From: Jacaranda mimosifolia
Lineage: Eukaryota; Streptophyta; Magnoliopsida; Lamiales; Bignoniaceae
NCBI GenBank assembly: GCA_018894105.1
Contig: CM032129.1
Location: 32,133,468-32,197,467, forward strand
Reading direction: 5' to 3'
Length of the DNA stretch: 64,000 nucleotides
The notes under the pieces were generated by a model, which did no database searches, had not been told where the DNA came from, and saw nothing but the letters and a program-made list of their open reading frames with translations. A program made the translations under genes and the position numbers. Positions 12,284 to 23,036 of this stretch are shown here, piece after piece (position 1 is the stretch's first letter; every line of letters starts with the position of its first letter).

Positions 12284-15200
12284 ATGGCATTCCAAAGTGA
12301 AATATCTTCCGACAAGAAAATCGGGAGGGGAAAAATCGAGATCAAGCGGATCGAAAACACGACGAATCGTCAGGTCACCTTCTGCAAACGCCGCAACGGT
12401 CTGCTCAAGAAAGCCTATGAATTATCTGTGCTTTGTGAAGCCGAGGTTGCCTTAATTGTCTTCTCTAGCAGAGGCCGCCTCTATGAGTATTCAAACAACA
12501 GGTATAAATTTTTTTCTTCATAAAAAAAAGGGCTTAATTTTAACTTTCTTGGGGGATCTGGGCCAAGCTTGTTTCTCTTGTAGCAGTTCTATTTCTTTCT
12601 TTCTTGAACCCTTTGCTTTAGTCTTAGCGTATTTCTTTTTTCCTTTTTTTCTTCTTATTTTCTTTTGTCCATCTAAAAGGGGTACTGAATAGTTCAAAGA
12701 TTGTTGCTGTGGAAAATTAGGGAAGATTTTGGGCTCAAATTTAAGACAACCTTGTACAGTTTGAAGATTTTTTTTCTTGACGTGGATTCAGTTGTCTTTC
12801 TATTTCTTCCTAATTTGTTTTTTTCCTTATGGGGTTTCTCTTTTTTTATTTATTTATTTATATTTATTTTATTTAATAATCCCATGTTTTGGTAAATGCA
12901 AAGATCTCTTGCAAAGGATAGGAAGTTGTTGGAATCAAGACATGGAAATTTGGGATCAGCTGATCTTATCTTCTTCAATTTGCTCTCAAGTCTAATTTTA
13001 CCCCTCTTTCTCACTGTCATCTGTAAGGCTATTTGAGTCTAGTAAAGCTGTCAAGCTCTCATTTGTCCATTTCTTCATCTCTTTGAAGCTTCCTTAATAG
13101 CAAATCAGTCTTAGCATCACCTAGGTAAACAAAAAGGACTCTGCAAGAAATTATGATGTCATCAGCCCCATTACAAAACCTTATTAGGATGTTTTTTTTT
13201 TGTCCCCTTTTCTTCATTGGCCTAATGCTTAATTATTCAAGTTAGGGTTTCAAAAATTATTGTCTGATATGTCTATAAACTTCAAATCCTTCAAAAGGGT
13301 TTTCACAAAAATTTGCCCCAGTTAGGGTTCCCACTTTCATCTTCCATAAGTACCTCAAAATCAGAAATTCTAAAAAGAAGCCAAATATAGCACTGATTTA
13401 TATGTATTTATTGAGACATTTATAATAATTTGTATGTATTTATTGAGCCGAATATAGCAAAGTAATGGTCGTTTCCAAAATTAGGGTTTATAAAGTGGAT
13501 CTGTGATATATCTAATCCAACCCCTAAATATTTAACTTTTTCCCTATAAACATTGTCTTTTTCTTCTAAAATTAGAAATTCTTATCTGGGCTTTCATTTT
13601 CTTGATTTTGGGATGTAACCATGAAGTTTTCTTGTTTAGTTACAACTGGACAGGGATATAGATTTTGCCTCAGTTATAAGAATCTTTGGTGACGTCATCC
13701 ACGATTTTCTTTTAATTCTTAAAAATTTAACAGAAAATAATAATTTATGTCTGATAAAAAATGTATTTAAGTCTCTCCTTCTTTTACAGACAGAAAACAG
13801 AAGCCATTTTCTTGAAACTGTTGAAACTAAAACAGGAAAGAAGCAGAAGTCGAAAGGGTTTGGTCATCTCATTGTTTATTCCTTAATTACTCATCCCCTC
13901 ACGACTTTCCATTGAAAGAAAACACGTTTTCATATTTATAACATAGAGTGATTCAGAGGGGAAGTCAGACTTCAGAAACATATATGTACGGCCACTGCCC
14001 ACCAATGGGTGACTTCTGAAATTCTGACCTATTTCGGTTTTTCCCATGCATGCATGGGTTAAAGATGGACGGTCCGGATTAGTCAGAGTTTCAACTAGGA
14101 TTCAAAAAGTGTAGTTAATGAGGATTATCCATTGATGATCAAGAGTTTTTACCTAGAAATATGGGCCAATCATATTGCGAGGTCAGTGCCAGCTTGGTAA
14201 GGGCAGCCAATCAGGGTTCGATGATATTAAGGTAGCAGCAGACTGGTGATGGGTTCATTTTCATTTTTACTATATTAAACCATGTCACATAGACATTTTG
14301 ACAGGAAGGACAATTCTAACTCAAAAGGGACATATATAGATATTTTCCAACAGTTTTTGGTCATGGACTTTGCCCATTGTTGGTTGTTTAACTGATACAA
14401 AGTTTAGGTTTTAACAATAGTGTCTAAAAGTTTAGGTTATTCTTTTTTTATTATTTAATCTTCAAAGAAATTAACAATTACAAATTTGTGAAGAAAGTGA
14501 ATGGAGAAATGGGATGCTAGAGAATTTTGACTTGGTTTACTTGGTTAGGGTTAAACTTATGCATGCATACAAAGTCAAGAATTTTAACTTAATTTTGAGG
14601 ATGTGATATAATTTGTTATTTTGGCATGTCTGTGAAGTAGACATTTCGAACCTAATATTGATGTCTATTATTATATTAATGCCTGTGCTTTAAATGACAA
14701 TAATACCCATAAAAGAATTAAAATAGACAGAGAGGTAAAAGTGAGTAAGACCTCATCATAACAAGACAACAGAGATTTTATAACTTTTACTAGAAGAAGA
14801 AGCTTCATGTTATGTGTCCCTAGACTCTAATATGAACTAATTATTCTCTGTATCGACTATATACGTGACTTTCATCGAATCTTAAAAAGACGAGCGTTAA
14901 GAGTAAGATGATAATCACTGATACGAATTAGTGCTATGGACAAATTTCCAATCAAACCTTGTGCTTTTTGAGTTAGGCCATTTGAGCTTTAGTATAGAGA
15001 TGCCAACACGGGCTAATTTGAAGAACTTAGTACGCTGACTAATCTCTTTTCTTCCCTTCAAGACTAGTTGCCTTTTGTATAGAGTAGTATGTATATGAAT
15101 AATGTTGTTGATATGATCTCAAGATTAATGCAATTAATACGATGATGCAGTGTTAAAGCAACCATCGAGAGGTACAAGAAAGCAACCTCAGACTCCTCAA

Positions 15201-18200
15201 ATAATGGCTCTATAACTGAAACCAATACTCAGGTTTGTACTGCAGATTCAGACAATTCTGCTTACTTTCCAACTTGATGAACTTTTGAACTCTTTTTGAA
15301 AAATAATTTTCAGTATTATCAGCAAGAAGCATCGAAACTACGTGCACAGATCAGTAACTTACAGAATCAAAACAGGTAATCTATAATTTCACTGTTTGAA
15401 TCATGAATCTTTTTCTGTGATGAAATTACTGTATAATATAATTAATGACAATTTTGCCCTATTTTTGATTCAGGAACATGCTTGGTGAATCTTTAGGGGC
15501 TTTGACACTGAGGGAACTCAAGAATCTGGAGACCAAGGTTGAAAGAGGAATTAGCAAAATCCGGGCCAAGAAGGTGCTCATAATAATTAATTAATTTGCA
15601 TATATGTTATTGTATGATTAATTTAACAATGATCCTTAATTTCTGTCTCACAGAATGAGTTGCTATTTGCTGAAATTGAGTACATGCAAAAGAGGGTAAG
15701 TAATTTTTTTTTAAAATATATATTTTACTCAATTAATAGTTTATTGTCAACTTTATTTGAACTGGTCTTAATTGAAGCTATCAAATGAGCACTTTGGATC
15801 GTATATTTCGTTATATATTTCGACTTGTTGTATTTAATGCATAGTCTTTTTTTTATCTTCTTTGCCTTTAATTATTTCTATCACATATCTGTAAAATTAT
15901 AAGAGTTTCTTGAATTTTTAATTAACCTAATATAACTATTAATTAGCCAAAAAGAAGGGTATAATTGAATTCTATTGATTTTTAAATCACTACAAAAAAT
16001 TAGGGCATCAACTATAGTCAATCTGTAGTTGATGCTAAATATTTGTAACATATAAATATTATCCCAGCTAAGTTCGATGCTGATACCCTCATAGCTACCT
16101 CTGGCTATAGTTAATTCATAGCTGATGATCATTCTTTTATTTATATATATATATATATATATTAATTTTCATATGGATAATATATAACTAATCTATTACA
16201 CTCTAAAAGTATAATGCTACGGATCGATAATTAATAATTTTTGTTGATTATAATTAAAAAATTATATTTGTTGCAAAAATTCCTAGTTATATTTTGTAGT
16301 TATAGTTACGAAATTAATTTCGTAGCAATTTTTTCATAGCAAATACATAAGTTCTTGGTAGTGAGTAGTATAATTTGAATAAAAACCAAATCTCAAATTT
16401 TTCTTTAAAATTAATATATAGCCTGTATTAATTCTTTGTGTCATAATTCTTTGAACAATATGAAGTTTTAAATAAAATGAAGATAACTGAAAAAATTGTT
16501 GAATGCTTCCAAAAATCTCCATGAATACTTTCCATTTCAAATCAGCAATACGGGAAAGAGTTGGTTTGCACTATTTTCTTGTATAACAGCACAGACAAAG
16601 ATTGCTGCTCTTTTCCATGTTTCTGCAGCTTGTGTTCTCAGTACTGATTATGTTTCTGTCCTCATGATGTAAATAATGTTGGCATGCAGCAGGAGATTGA
16701 CTTACACCAAAATAATCAGTACCTTCGAGCAAAGGTCTGTCCCTATCTCTATATATCTCTATCTCTAACACACACTATTATTTTAATATATTTATACATA
16801 TGTATTAGGAGTCTGTTAAGATTCGAATATCTGATATCACATATAAAGTGTGAGACTTATATCATTGGGTCAAAGGTCATTCGGCCCCTACCACACACAG
16901 TTAAATTTGTAGTGTATATAAAGTATTGGGATTTAGAATTACTGACTTGGTATATCTTTAAATAAGTTGATAAAATTAACTTCACTTTAATAAATAATAA
17001 TACTGTAGTTTTTTATTTTTTTCTCCTTCGCCTTTCTAACTTTCTTCCCCTCCAAATTTTTTTTTTTTTTCTTTAATTATGTTACTTCATCTTAACTTTT
17101 TTCTTTTGATTTATCCTAAAAATCAAATATATAAGTACATTGAATTTATTAAAAAATTATACTATTATATAAAAAAATATATAATATTTTTATGCCACGC
17201 TGTAAAAATTTTAGTACATAAAATTGAGGCGCAAAAATTACTAGTATCATTCAAAAGAGTGTTTGGTTTTATAAGATGATATAAAGTATTTGATAAATTC
17301 GTTTAAGAAAAAAAATTATAAGTTTTTTAAAATAAAATGTTATGATCTTAATAATAAATAAAATTAAGAAGTTCTAACTTATGTTTAAAATTTTAAATAT
17401 ATTAATTATGAAGTTACTACTTCTAATATTTTATAAGTTCCAAAATTTTTATACATATATATGTATATATGTGTGTGTGTGTGAGTTGCAAAATGAAATT
17501 CAATTTCACTATTTCTCTAAGTTGTGTAGATAGCTGAAACTGAGAAAGCCATGAATTTGATGCCGGGGAGTTCTGAGTATGAGCAGCTTGTTCAGCCTCA
17601 GCCGTTCGATGCGCGGGACTATCTTCAAGTCAATGGGCTGCTACCAAATAATAACTACCCCAGACAAGATCAACCACCTCTTCAGTTAGTGTAAGATTAC
17701 TTATCCTACTTTAGCATTCATTTTTTTTTGCTTCACATTTTTAATTCGATCTGAACTTAGATAATATCTAACCGAATTATGAATTTTTTTAAAATAACTT
17801 AATCGAGAATTCACAAAATTATCATTACTATAGTTCATAATTAGTACTACACGAAAGCTTATTCTGTCAAAATTCTTTGAAATATTATATTTTGGGGTTA
17901 ATTGCAGTCACCCCCAACCTATAGCCTCCTTTGCACATTGCCTCTCAACCGTTGTCGATGTGCAATTTTACCACATAAACTAATTAAAATGTTTTCAAAC
18001 ACCACATCTGCTCATTTCCAATGGAATCCAACAAAAATTTTCCGTTTCCTTCAGCCCACATGCCCAATGTCATTTGTTAGCTTCCATCGAAAATGAACAG
18101 ATATAGTGTTTGAGAACATTTTAATTAGTTCATGTGGTAAAATTACATATCAACAACAGTTGAAAAGCAATGTGCAAAGAAGATCATATGTTGAGGATGA

Positions 18201-18287
18201 CTGCAATTAACACTATATGTCAAAATAAGATCTAACATCGCCTGATGTAATACTAATACATTCTATTTTATTTTTGTTAACAGCTGA
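12284..18287 (+). CDS. PLE: C-class MADS-box transcription factor, PLENA/AGAMOUS lineage
   Basis: Coding exons are 12284-12501, 15151-15232, 15314-15375, 15474-15573, 15654-15695, 16693-16734 (or 16690-16734), 17530-17690 and 18284-18287. They give 236 residues, or 237 with the optional glutamine. The exon sizes 82-62-100-42-42 are the canonical MIKC series. A 13-residue N-terminal extension precedes the MADS domain ([17 protein letters not shown] onward, residues 14-72). The K-domain contains [19 protein letters not shown] and [12 protein letters not shown]. The C-terminus carries [20 protein letters not shown] and PLQLV, the AG motifs. Such proteins bind CArG boxes with SEPALLATA partners and specify stamens and carpels. 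The [18 protein letters not shown] and DYLQVNGLL words favour PLENA over FARINELLI/eu[22 protein letters not shown] differs from the usual CDAEV...YEYA at two sites. The last intron splits the final Val codon. The gene symbol is a clade label, not proven orthology. Confidence 0.95.
12502..15150 (+). promoter_or_regulatory. Large intron 2 of the MADS-box gene, probable cis-regulatory intron
   Basis: This 2,649-bp intron is at the position where AGAMOUS-lineage genes hold their main enhancer. CCANTG, the LEAFY-type core, occurs at 13909, 13992, 14002, 14129 and 14374. A paired CCAATCA motif follows at 14166-14172 and 14207-14213, matching the known conserved block of AG second introns with two CCAAT boxes. 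A 16-bp palindrome with RY elements lies at 14043-14058. Unlike the rest of the gene and the intergenic DNA, no transposon was recognised between 13000 and 15150, which fits selective constraint. Factor binding is inferred from motif identity only. Confidence 0.65.
14129..14213 (+). promoter_or_regulatory. CCATTG plus twin CCAATCA block of the AG-lineage second intron
   Basis: Within 85 bp there is CCATTG (14129-14134), CCAATCA (14166-14172) and a second CCAATCA (14207-14213). The spacer includes GCGAGGTCAGTGCCAGCTTG. The twin CCAATCA arrangement corresponds to the approximately 70-bp element described as conserved across AG orthologues. The match is by recall and motif order, not alignment. 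Confidence 0.65.
15988..16363. mobile_element. CACTA-type MITE inside intron 5 of the MADS-box gene
   Basis: A 376-bp copy of the 8061-8409 family in the opposite orientation. It begins CACTACAAAAAATTAGGG and ends TTCTTGGTAGTG. The shared core TACGAAATTAATTTCGTAGCAAT is at about 16308-16330. The flanking triplets AAT and AGT match imperfectly, so the target duplication has decayed. It lies between exon 5 (ends 15695) and exon 6 (starts 16690/16693). Confidence 0.75.
17257..17450. mobile_element. Degenerate Tourist-type MITE fragment in intron 6 of the MADS-box gene
   Basis: It begins GAGTGTTTGGTTTTATAAGATG and shares the ATAAG-rich interior and order of words with the complete family members at 19356-19742 and 59955-60299. 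The right terminus with inverted GTGTTTGG is not visible, so it is a truncated or decayed copy. Boundaries are approximate. Confidence 0.45.
17896..18219. mobile_element. Foldback element in the last intron of the MADS-box gene
   Basis: The left end GGTTAATTGCAGTCACCCCC is inverted at the right end as GGATGACTGCAATTAACA. The arms pair across about 320 bp: ACCACATAAACTAATTAAAATG mirrors CATTTTAATTAGTTCATGTGGT-type sequence. No clear target duplication was found. Its size and palindromy suggest a Mutator-type foldback MITE. Confidence 0.65.
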
Positions 18288-18874
18288 TACAAGTAAAGCG
18301 CGAGTTGCACTCATCCATTTATGTTAAAAATATTGTGTCATTAAGTAAATATGAGCAAGTTTGGGGACTGAGGAGCAGAGATCACTGAAGTATATTGCAT
18401 CTTGCTTCATAAGTATTGATCCTAGACCTCTTGTTATATATACTATATAATATCTCAGTAAGTCTCTTGTTGGATACATATGTTTGACATATATGTTAGA
18501 ACATAAAATCTTGTGAACTGGTTTTTAAATGTTCTTTGTCTGTTCTATCTGTTACAAGGTTAATTTGTATTCTTGGGAGATTGTTGCATGTATGCCTAGC
18601 TAGCATTGCCCCTTAAGTTCATGTATTGATTGAGAATTGGTGAAAGAGAAATTGTCTTGACATGCTTAAGTGTTTTTTTGTAAGTTTCTAATTGTCTATC
18701 CATCTTTTGCAATGTTGTTTGGTGTAATTTTTCTTTTAGGAACCACTTCTAACTAATGACCTATCAAAGAAGATCATTTTTTTCTTATCTATAACCTATA
18801 AGTATCCCTTTGTTATTTATTTGAATGGAGTGAATCTTGTGAAGCATCTTGTAGCATAAACACAAGTCCACATA
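18288..18874. other. 3' flank of the MADS-box gene
   Basis: Probable 3' UTR and downstream DNA. TTGTTATATATACTATATAATATC at about 18432-18455 and later T-rich stretches could serve in 3' end formation, but no single poly(A) signal stands out. Confidence 0.4.
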
Positions 18875-19168
18875 GGACATGTTTGGTTGGATTTTTAAGT
18901 TATCTTATGATTATTTATCATGTGATAATATGTGTGTGATTCTTTATCATTGTGTTATAATTTGATTTTCATGATTATTTTTATATATGCGCACATGGTT
19001 GTGAACACAAGGACCCAAGCAATGAATAAATAAACTCATGAAGAGCAGCAGGTTTATCGGGTTTATTTATCCTGTGGGTTTGCATATTTATTATCATTTA
19101 ATCCAAATGAATGATAAGATGGAATAGAAAGACCAGATTCCACCTTATCATGCCAACCAAATTAGTCC
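18875..19168. mobile_element. Tourist-like MITE with ATA target duplication
   Basis: The left end GGACATGTTTGGTTGG and right end CCAACCAAATTAGTCC are inverted repeats flanked by ATA triplets (18872-18874 and 19169-19171). The interior has TTATCATGTGATAAT and GATAAATAAA words shared with about 46483-46735 and, in reverse orientation, about 61985-62245. The family is probably PIF/Harbinger-like, given the GTTTGGTTGG ends and 3-bp duplication. Confidence 0.75.
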
Positions 19169-19355
19169 ATAAAATATATAGAAATAACTTATACTGCCTT
19201 GATATTCCTTTATCGCCAACCGTATACCCTATATTAATGGTAGGGTAAGGATTGGCCCCAAAGCAGAATTAACTGGAGTTAGCTAGACAAGTATAATTGT
19301 ATTTTAACTCTAATTGATTTGCTTTGTGGTATCGGCATTAGGTCAGATCCATTAA

Positions 19356-19742
19356 GAGGGTGTTTGGGTGAGCTTATAAGCTCTTTAAAACATTTTATAA
19401 GATGTTTAAAAGCTTATAAGTTGATAAAAAGTGTTTGGTAAATTTTTTTAAAAAAGAGCTTATAAAATCCTAAAATAAGATGTTAGGAGCTTATAAGCTC
19501 TTTTTAAAAAAATAAGGAGACCCTAACTTATTTTTAAAATCTTAACAAGCTCCTTCATTTTTAACAATTTTAATTGCAAAATTGTCATTATTAACATCTC
19601 ATAAGCTTCAAGATCTTATTTTATCCAAACACTTTAACAACTTATTTTAAAAATAAGATTTAAGATCTTATAAGCTCCAAAAACAGCTTATAAGATGTAG
19701 GAGTTTATAAGATGTTTTAAATAAGTTTGGCCAAACACCCTC
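19356..19742. mobile_element. Tourist-type MITE with TAA target duplication
   Basis: A 387-bp element starting GAGGGTGTTTGGGTGAGC and ending GGCCAAACACCCTC. It is flanked by TAA on both sides (19353-19355 and 19743-19745), the signature of PIF/Harbinger elements. The interior is built of repeated CTTATAAGCTC and AAAATAAGAT words on both strands. Other copies are at 44287-44670, 59955-60299 and a fragment at 17257. Confidence 0.88.
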
Positions 19743-20109
19743 TAAGTCTCAGCTAACTTTTTGACAGAATGTAAATGTGATACGGTCCTTTTTCATTTAA
19801 ATTAAATATTTCCTAATCAGTTTCAGGTGTGGGACAAAATCGTCCAATTCGTGTCAAATGTAGAAAAATAAAAATATATATAAATTACATTAATAACATA
19901 GGCACTATTAATACTATCCAAGAATGACTCCAATTAAATAGATATTACACTCTTTTACATGGATATTGTAGCCATGGCACGATTCCATATTTCTGAAAGA
20001 TGAAAATTGTCCCAAAAAATGTACTCATTTTTATTACTGCATGGATCTGCAGATCCACAGACGGAGATTCCCCACTTTAATACATGAAATAATTATTCAA
20101 AATTACGAT

Positions 20110-20785
20110 GCAATATCCGTATAAAAAAAAATAATAAGTGATAATACAAAAGTTGTCACTAATTATATACATTAAAGACAAAAGATTTTCTGTTGTCACT
20201 TTAATATAATTTTTGCAAACTTAATAGTGACAAAAATAGTGTTCAAATTGTCACTATTGACAATTAATAGCACAGTTATAACGATAATTTAGTAATAATA
20301 AAAATTTTATTATAAATTATTTTAATAATAATTTTTATCGTTACTATAAATGGTGTCACTAATTGTTAATGGTGACCACTTAAATATTAGTTCTTGTGGC
20401 TATTAAGCCATATTGTTACAAAATAAAAGTTTTTATCACTTAAAAAATATCATTACAAACAAAATAAAAGTTATTGTCACTTAACATATATTATTAAGGA
20501 TAACTTTTACATTGCCACATATTTTATTATTACTAATTATATGTTATATTTTTCTGTAGTATTTATTATGTGATAAAAATTTTAGTTTGTCACCAAAAAT
20601 GATCCTTACAAACTTAATAGTGACAATAAACAATGTTTTAAGTTCTCATCACTCTTAACAATTAGTGAGAACTTAAAACATTAGTTGTCACTATTCACCC
20701 GATTGTGACAAAATAAAAACTATTATCATTTAAAAAATATCATTAATTGCAAAATAAATATTTGAAATTTTTTATTGTGGTTACA
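20110..20785. mobile_element. CACTA-type MITE-derived repeats, two adjacent copies
   Basis: Two neighbouring segments (about 20110-20560 and 20561-20785) carry the TTGTCAC/GTGACAA words, TTAATGGTGACCACTT and TTTTTCTGTAGTA ends of the 5075 and 9952 repeats. The first segment is roughly palindromic around 20310-20330 (TTATTATAAATTATTTTAATAA). Boundaries are approximate. Confidence 0.45.
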
Positions 20786-21790
20786 TCAAAATTAATTTTT
20801 GAGAAATACATTAATTGTTAGAATATAATTTATTTTAAAAAAAAAAAAAAAGAGGGTCGTTCTGAAACTGCTTTTAGTATTCCTAATCTTCTTAAGGTTT
20901 TAGTCTATTGTTGGTTATTATTTATATTTTAATAAATTTAAATTTTAAATATAATAATTAATACCCACATTTTATTATTTTGTTAAGTAATAAAAAATAA
21001 AAAAAAGATATGATATTTGGGCTCCAAGAAATAAATTGACAAGATAATAAAGTTGAAAGTTCATACTCCAATAAATAAATTGGAAAAATCAATAAGGTAG
21101 AAAAATTAACAAATAAATGACGATACATAATAAGTACATTGATATCGAAAATCTATAAACACAATAAGATATGGAAATATTATATAAAAAATACTTCAAA
21201 ATTATAAAAGAATGGAGCATAAAACTTTCATAATGTAAATCTATGAATTATATTAGTATCAAAAGATTGAGAAAGTACAATACAAAGCACTATCACTTAT
21301 CCTATAACAAGCATACGTTATACATACATCTTTGGCAACAAAAACACAAATTCACAATTGCAGACAAAGCAGTAATCCTTGTTGAATTCCTTTTCATATC
21401 AATTTTTATGAATAAGATGTAATACATATTTCTTTGGGGTACCAAAAATAAAATGATGGATTATATTCATGTAATGTTTGTCAAATAATAACCCGTCCAG
21501 TAACCCCTACAAATTTATTTGAAAGATAACCACCATAAACAAAAGATTTAAGAAGGCACCAAAATAACTAACTATATACATCACATAAGCTGAAGATATA
21601 AATCTAGGCAGTCAAATGAGCAAATTAACCATGAATTATTAGCACTATCAATATGCTGGGATAAAGAGTAACTTCAAATCCCAAATGAATAAAATCGTTT
21701 GCTTTAAACCTGGACTCAGACAGTAAAGCATACCCCTTTTCATAAATTATGAACTAACTCACTGTTGTCGCATTGGCCATCCATGGAGAA
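20786..21790. other. AT-rich spacer, no gene seen
   Basis: About 1 kb with no convincing exon on either strand and no recognised inverted-repeat ends. Confidence 0.35.
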
Positions 21791-22361
21791 AGTAGGGTCA
21801 GTAGCGGATTTACAACCTCTTGTGTGGGGTCGGCTGACCCCGCTTGCTATTTATATATATATATATATATATTAAAATGATGGATATATAATATTTTGAC
21901 TCTACTTAAAGTCAAAATGAACCCCAGCATAGTTGGTCATCAGCTGGAATGTAAAATCAATGTGGTGGCAGGTCAGTAGTTCGAGACCTCATTGTTGCAC
22001 TGCCCATTTGTTTTATCTCTTATGCAGTTAACTAAAAATTGGGGGCAAAAACGACCCTTGAAACTGAGAAGAAAAAAAAAAAAAAAAAGGTCAAATTTTA
22101 ATTACAGTCTTGGTCCCCACACTCAACCAAACAGCCACTTCAACTCTCTCTCCTCTCCCTCCCAAATCACTGTCCCCCCATCCCCACCACCAATATTCCA
22201 AAAAATTCTCTTTTTTTTTTTTAATATTATCCACCACTTGGGATTTAAAAAGAATATTAAAGGCCAAAAAAATGTAAGTTATTTGTTTTTCACTTGTTTA
22301 TTTCTTGATTTTTTTATTAGAAAAGTTAGGGTTTTTTTTTTTAATTGTTAACTTATTTAGC

Positions 22362-22807
22362 TTTTTGTATGTGCATATTTTAATTGTTAACTTGTTATTA
22401 ATCATTATGTAAATGATGATTATTGCATAGATAAAAAAGTTACGATTTTTTTTTAATGGGTAAAAAAAGTTAGAGTTTATTCAATTAAAATTTAAGATAA
22501 ATTGATAATGTTAATTTATTAACTTTTTGTATATGCATATTTTAATTGTTAACTTGTTATTAGTTGTTATGTAATTGATGATTATTGCATTAGATGAAAA
22601 AGTTAGGATTTTTTTTTTAATGAGTATAAAAGAGTTAGAGTTTAATCAATTAAAATTTAGGATAAATTGATTGTGTTAATTTATTAACTTTTGTATATGC
22701 ATATTTTAATTGTTAAATTGTTATTAATTATTACGTAATTGATGATTATTGCATTATATGAAAAAGTTAGGATTTTTTTTTAATGGGTAAAAAAGAGTTA
22801 GAGTTTA
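22362..22807. repeat. Tandem repeat, three copies of about 163 bp
   Basis: Units start at 22362, 22524 and 22689, each with TTTTTGTAT(A/G)TGCATATTTTAA. Each continues through TGATGATTATTGCAT, AAAAAGTTA-GATTTTTTTT and AGAGTTTA-TCAATTAAAAT. The third unit stops early at about 22807. The spacing of 162 and 165 bp and the close similarity indicate recent duplication inside the hAT element. Confidence 0.88.
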
Positions 22808-22832
22808 AAAAAGTTTAATGTTAATGATTATT

Positions 22833-22935
22833 TGATAACTTATAAAGAAAGAGATGTATTTATGAGCATTTCAGATGATGATATTATGACGACGTTTCAA
22901 AATATGAAAACTCATCGAGGACAATTGAATTAATG
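22833..22935 (+). pseudogene. hAT transposase C-terminal remnant
   Basis: In one frame the text reads RDVFMSISDDDIMTTF then QNMKTHRGQLN and a stop codon. This is the closing stretch of TTF-zinc-finger/DUF4371 hAT transposases, whose proteins end with an ERDVF...I...FQNMK.RR.L pattern. A stop codon lies just upstream in the same frame and the rest of the gene is missing, so it is a relic. It gives the parent element its class independently of the terminal repeats. Confidence 0.6.
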
Positions 22936-23036
22936 TATTTAATTATTTTTATTAAATATTAATTATTTTAATTTTATTTTTTATTAATATTTTAACCCCA
23001 CTTACCTAAATTCCTAAATACGCCACTGAGTGGGGT

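Larger units (their letters stand above)
21799..23028 (+). mobile_element. Deleted hAT transposon with transposase remnant and 8-bp target duplication
   Basis: A 1,230-bp element with left end CAGTAGCGGATTTA and right end TAAATACGCCACTG (CAGTGGCGTATTTA inverted, 12 of 14 identical). It is flanked by AGTAGGGT (21791-21798) and AGTGGGGT (23029-23036), a 7-of-8 match. Internally it has a TA repeat (21852-21874), an internally repeated 163-bp unit (22362-22807) and a short piece of transposase C-terminus (22833-22935). It is therefore an internally deleted derivative of an autonomous hAT. Confidence 0.83.

Noticed and set aside
21992..22351. 119-residue open frame on the + strand
   Set aside because: Homopolymer-driven frame inside the deleted hAT element; no similarity to transposase.
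22362..22807. Regularly spaced repeats considered as a CRISPR-like array
   Set aside because: The units are contiguous 163-bp tandem copies without unique spacers, in a plant transposon.
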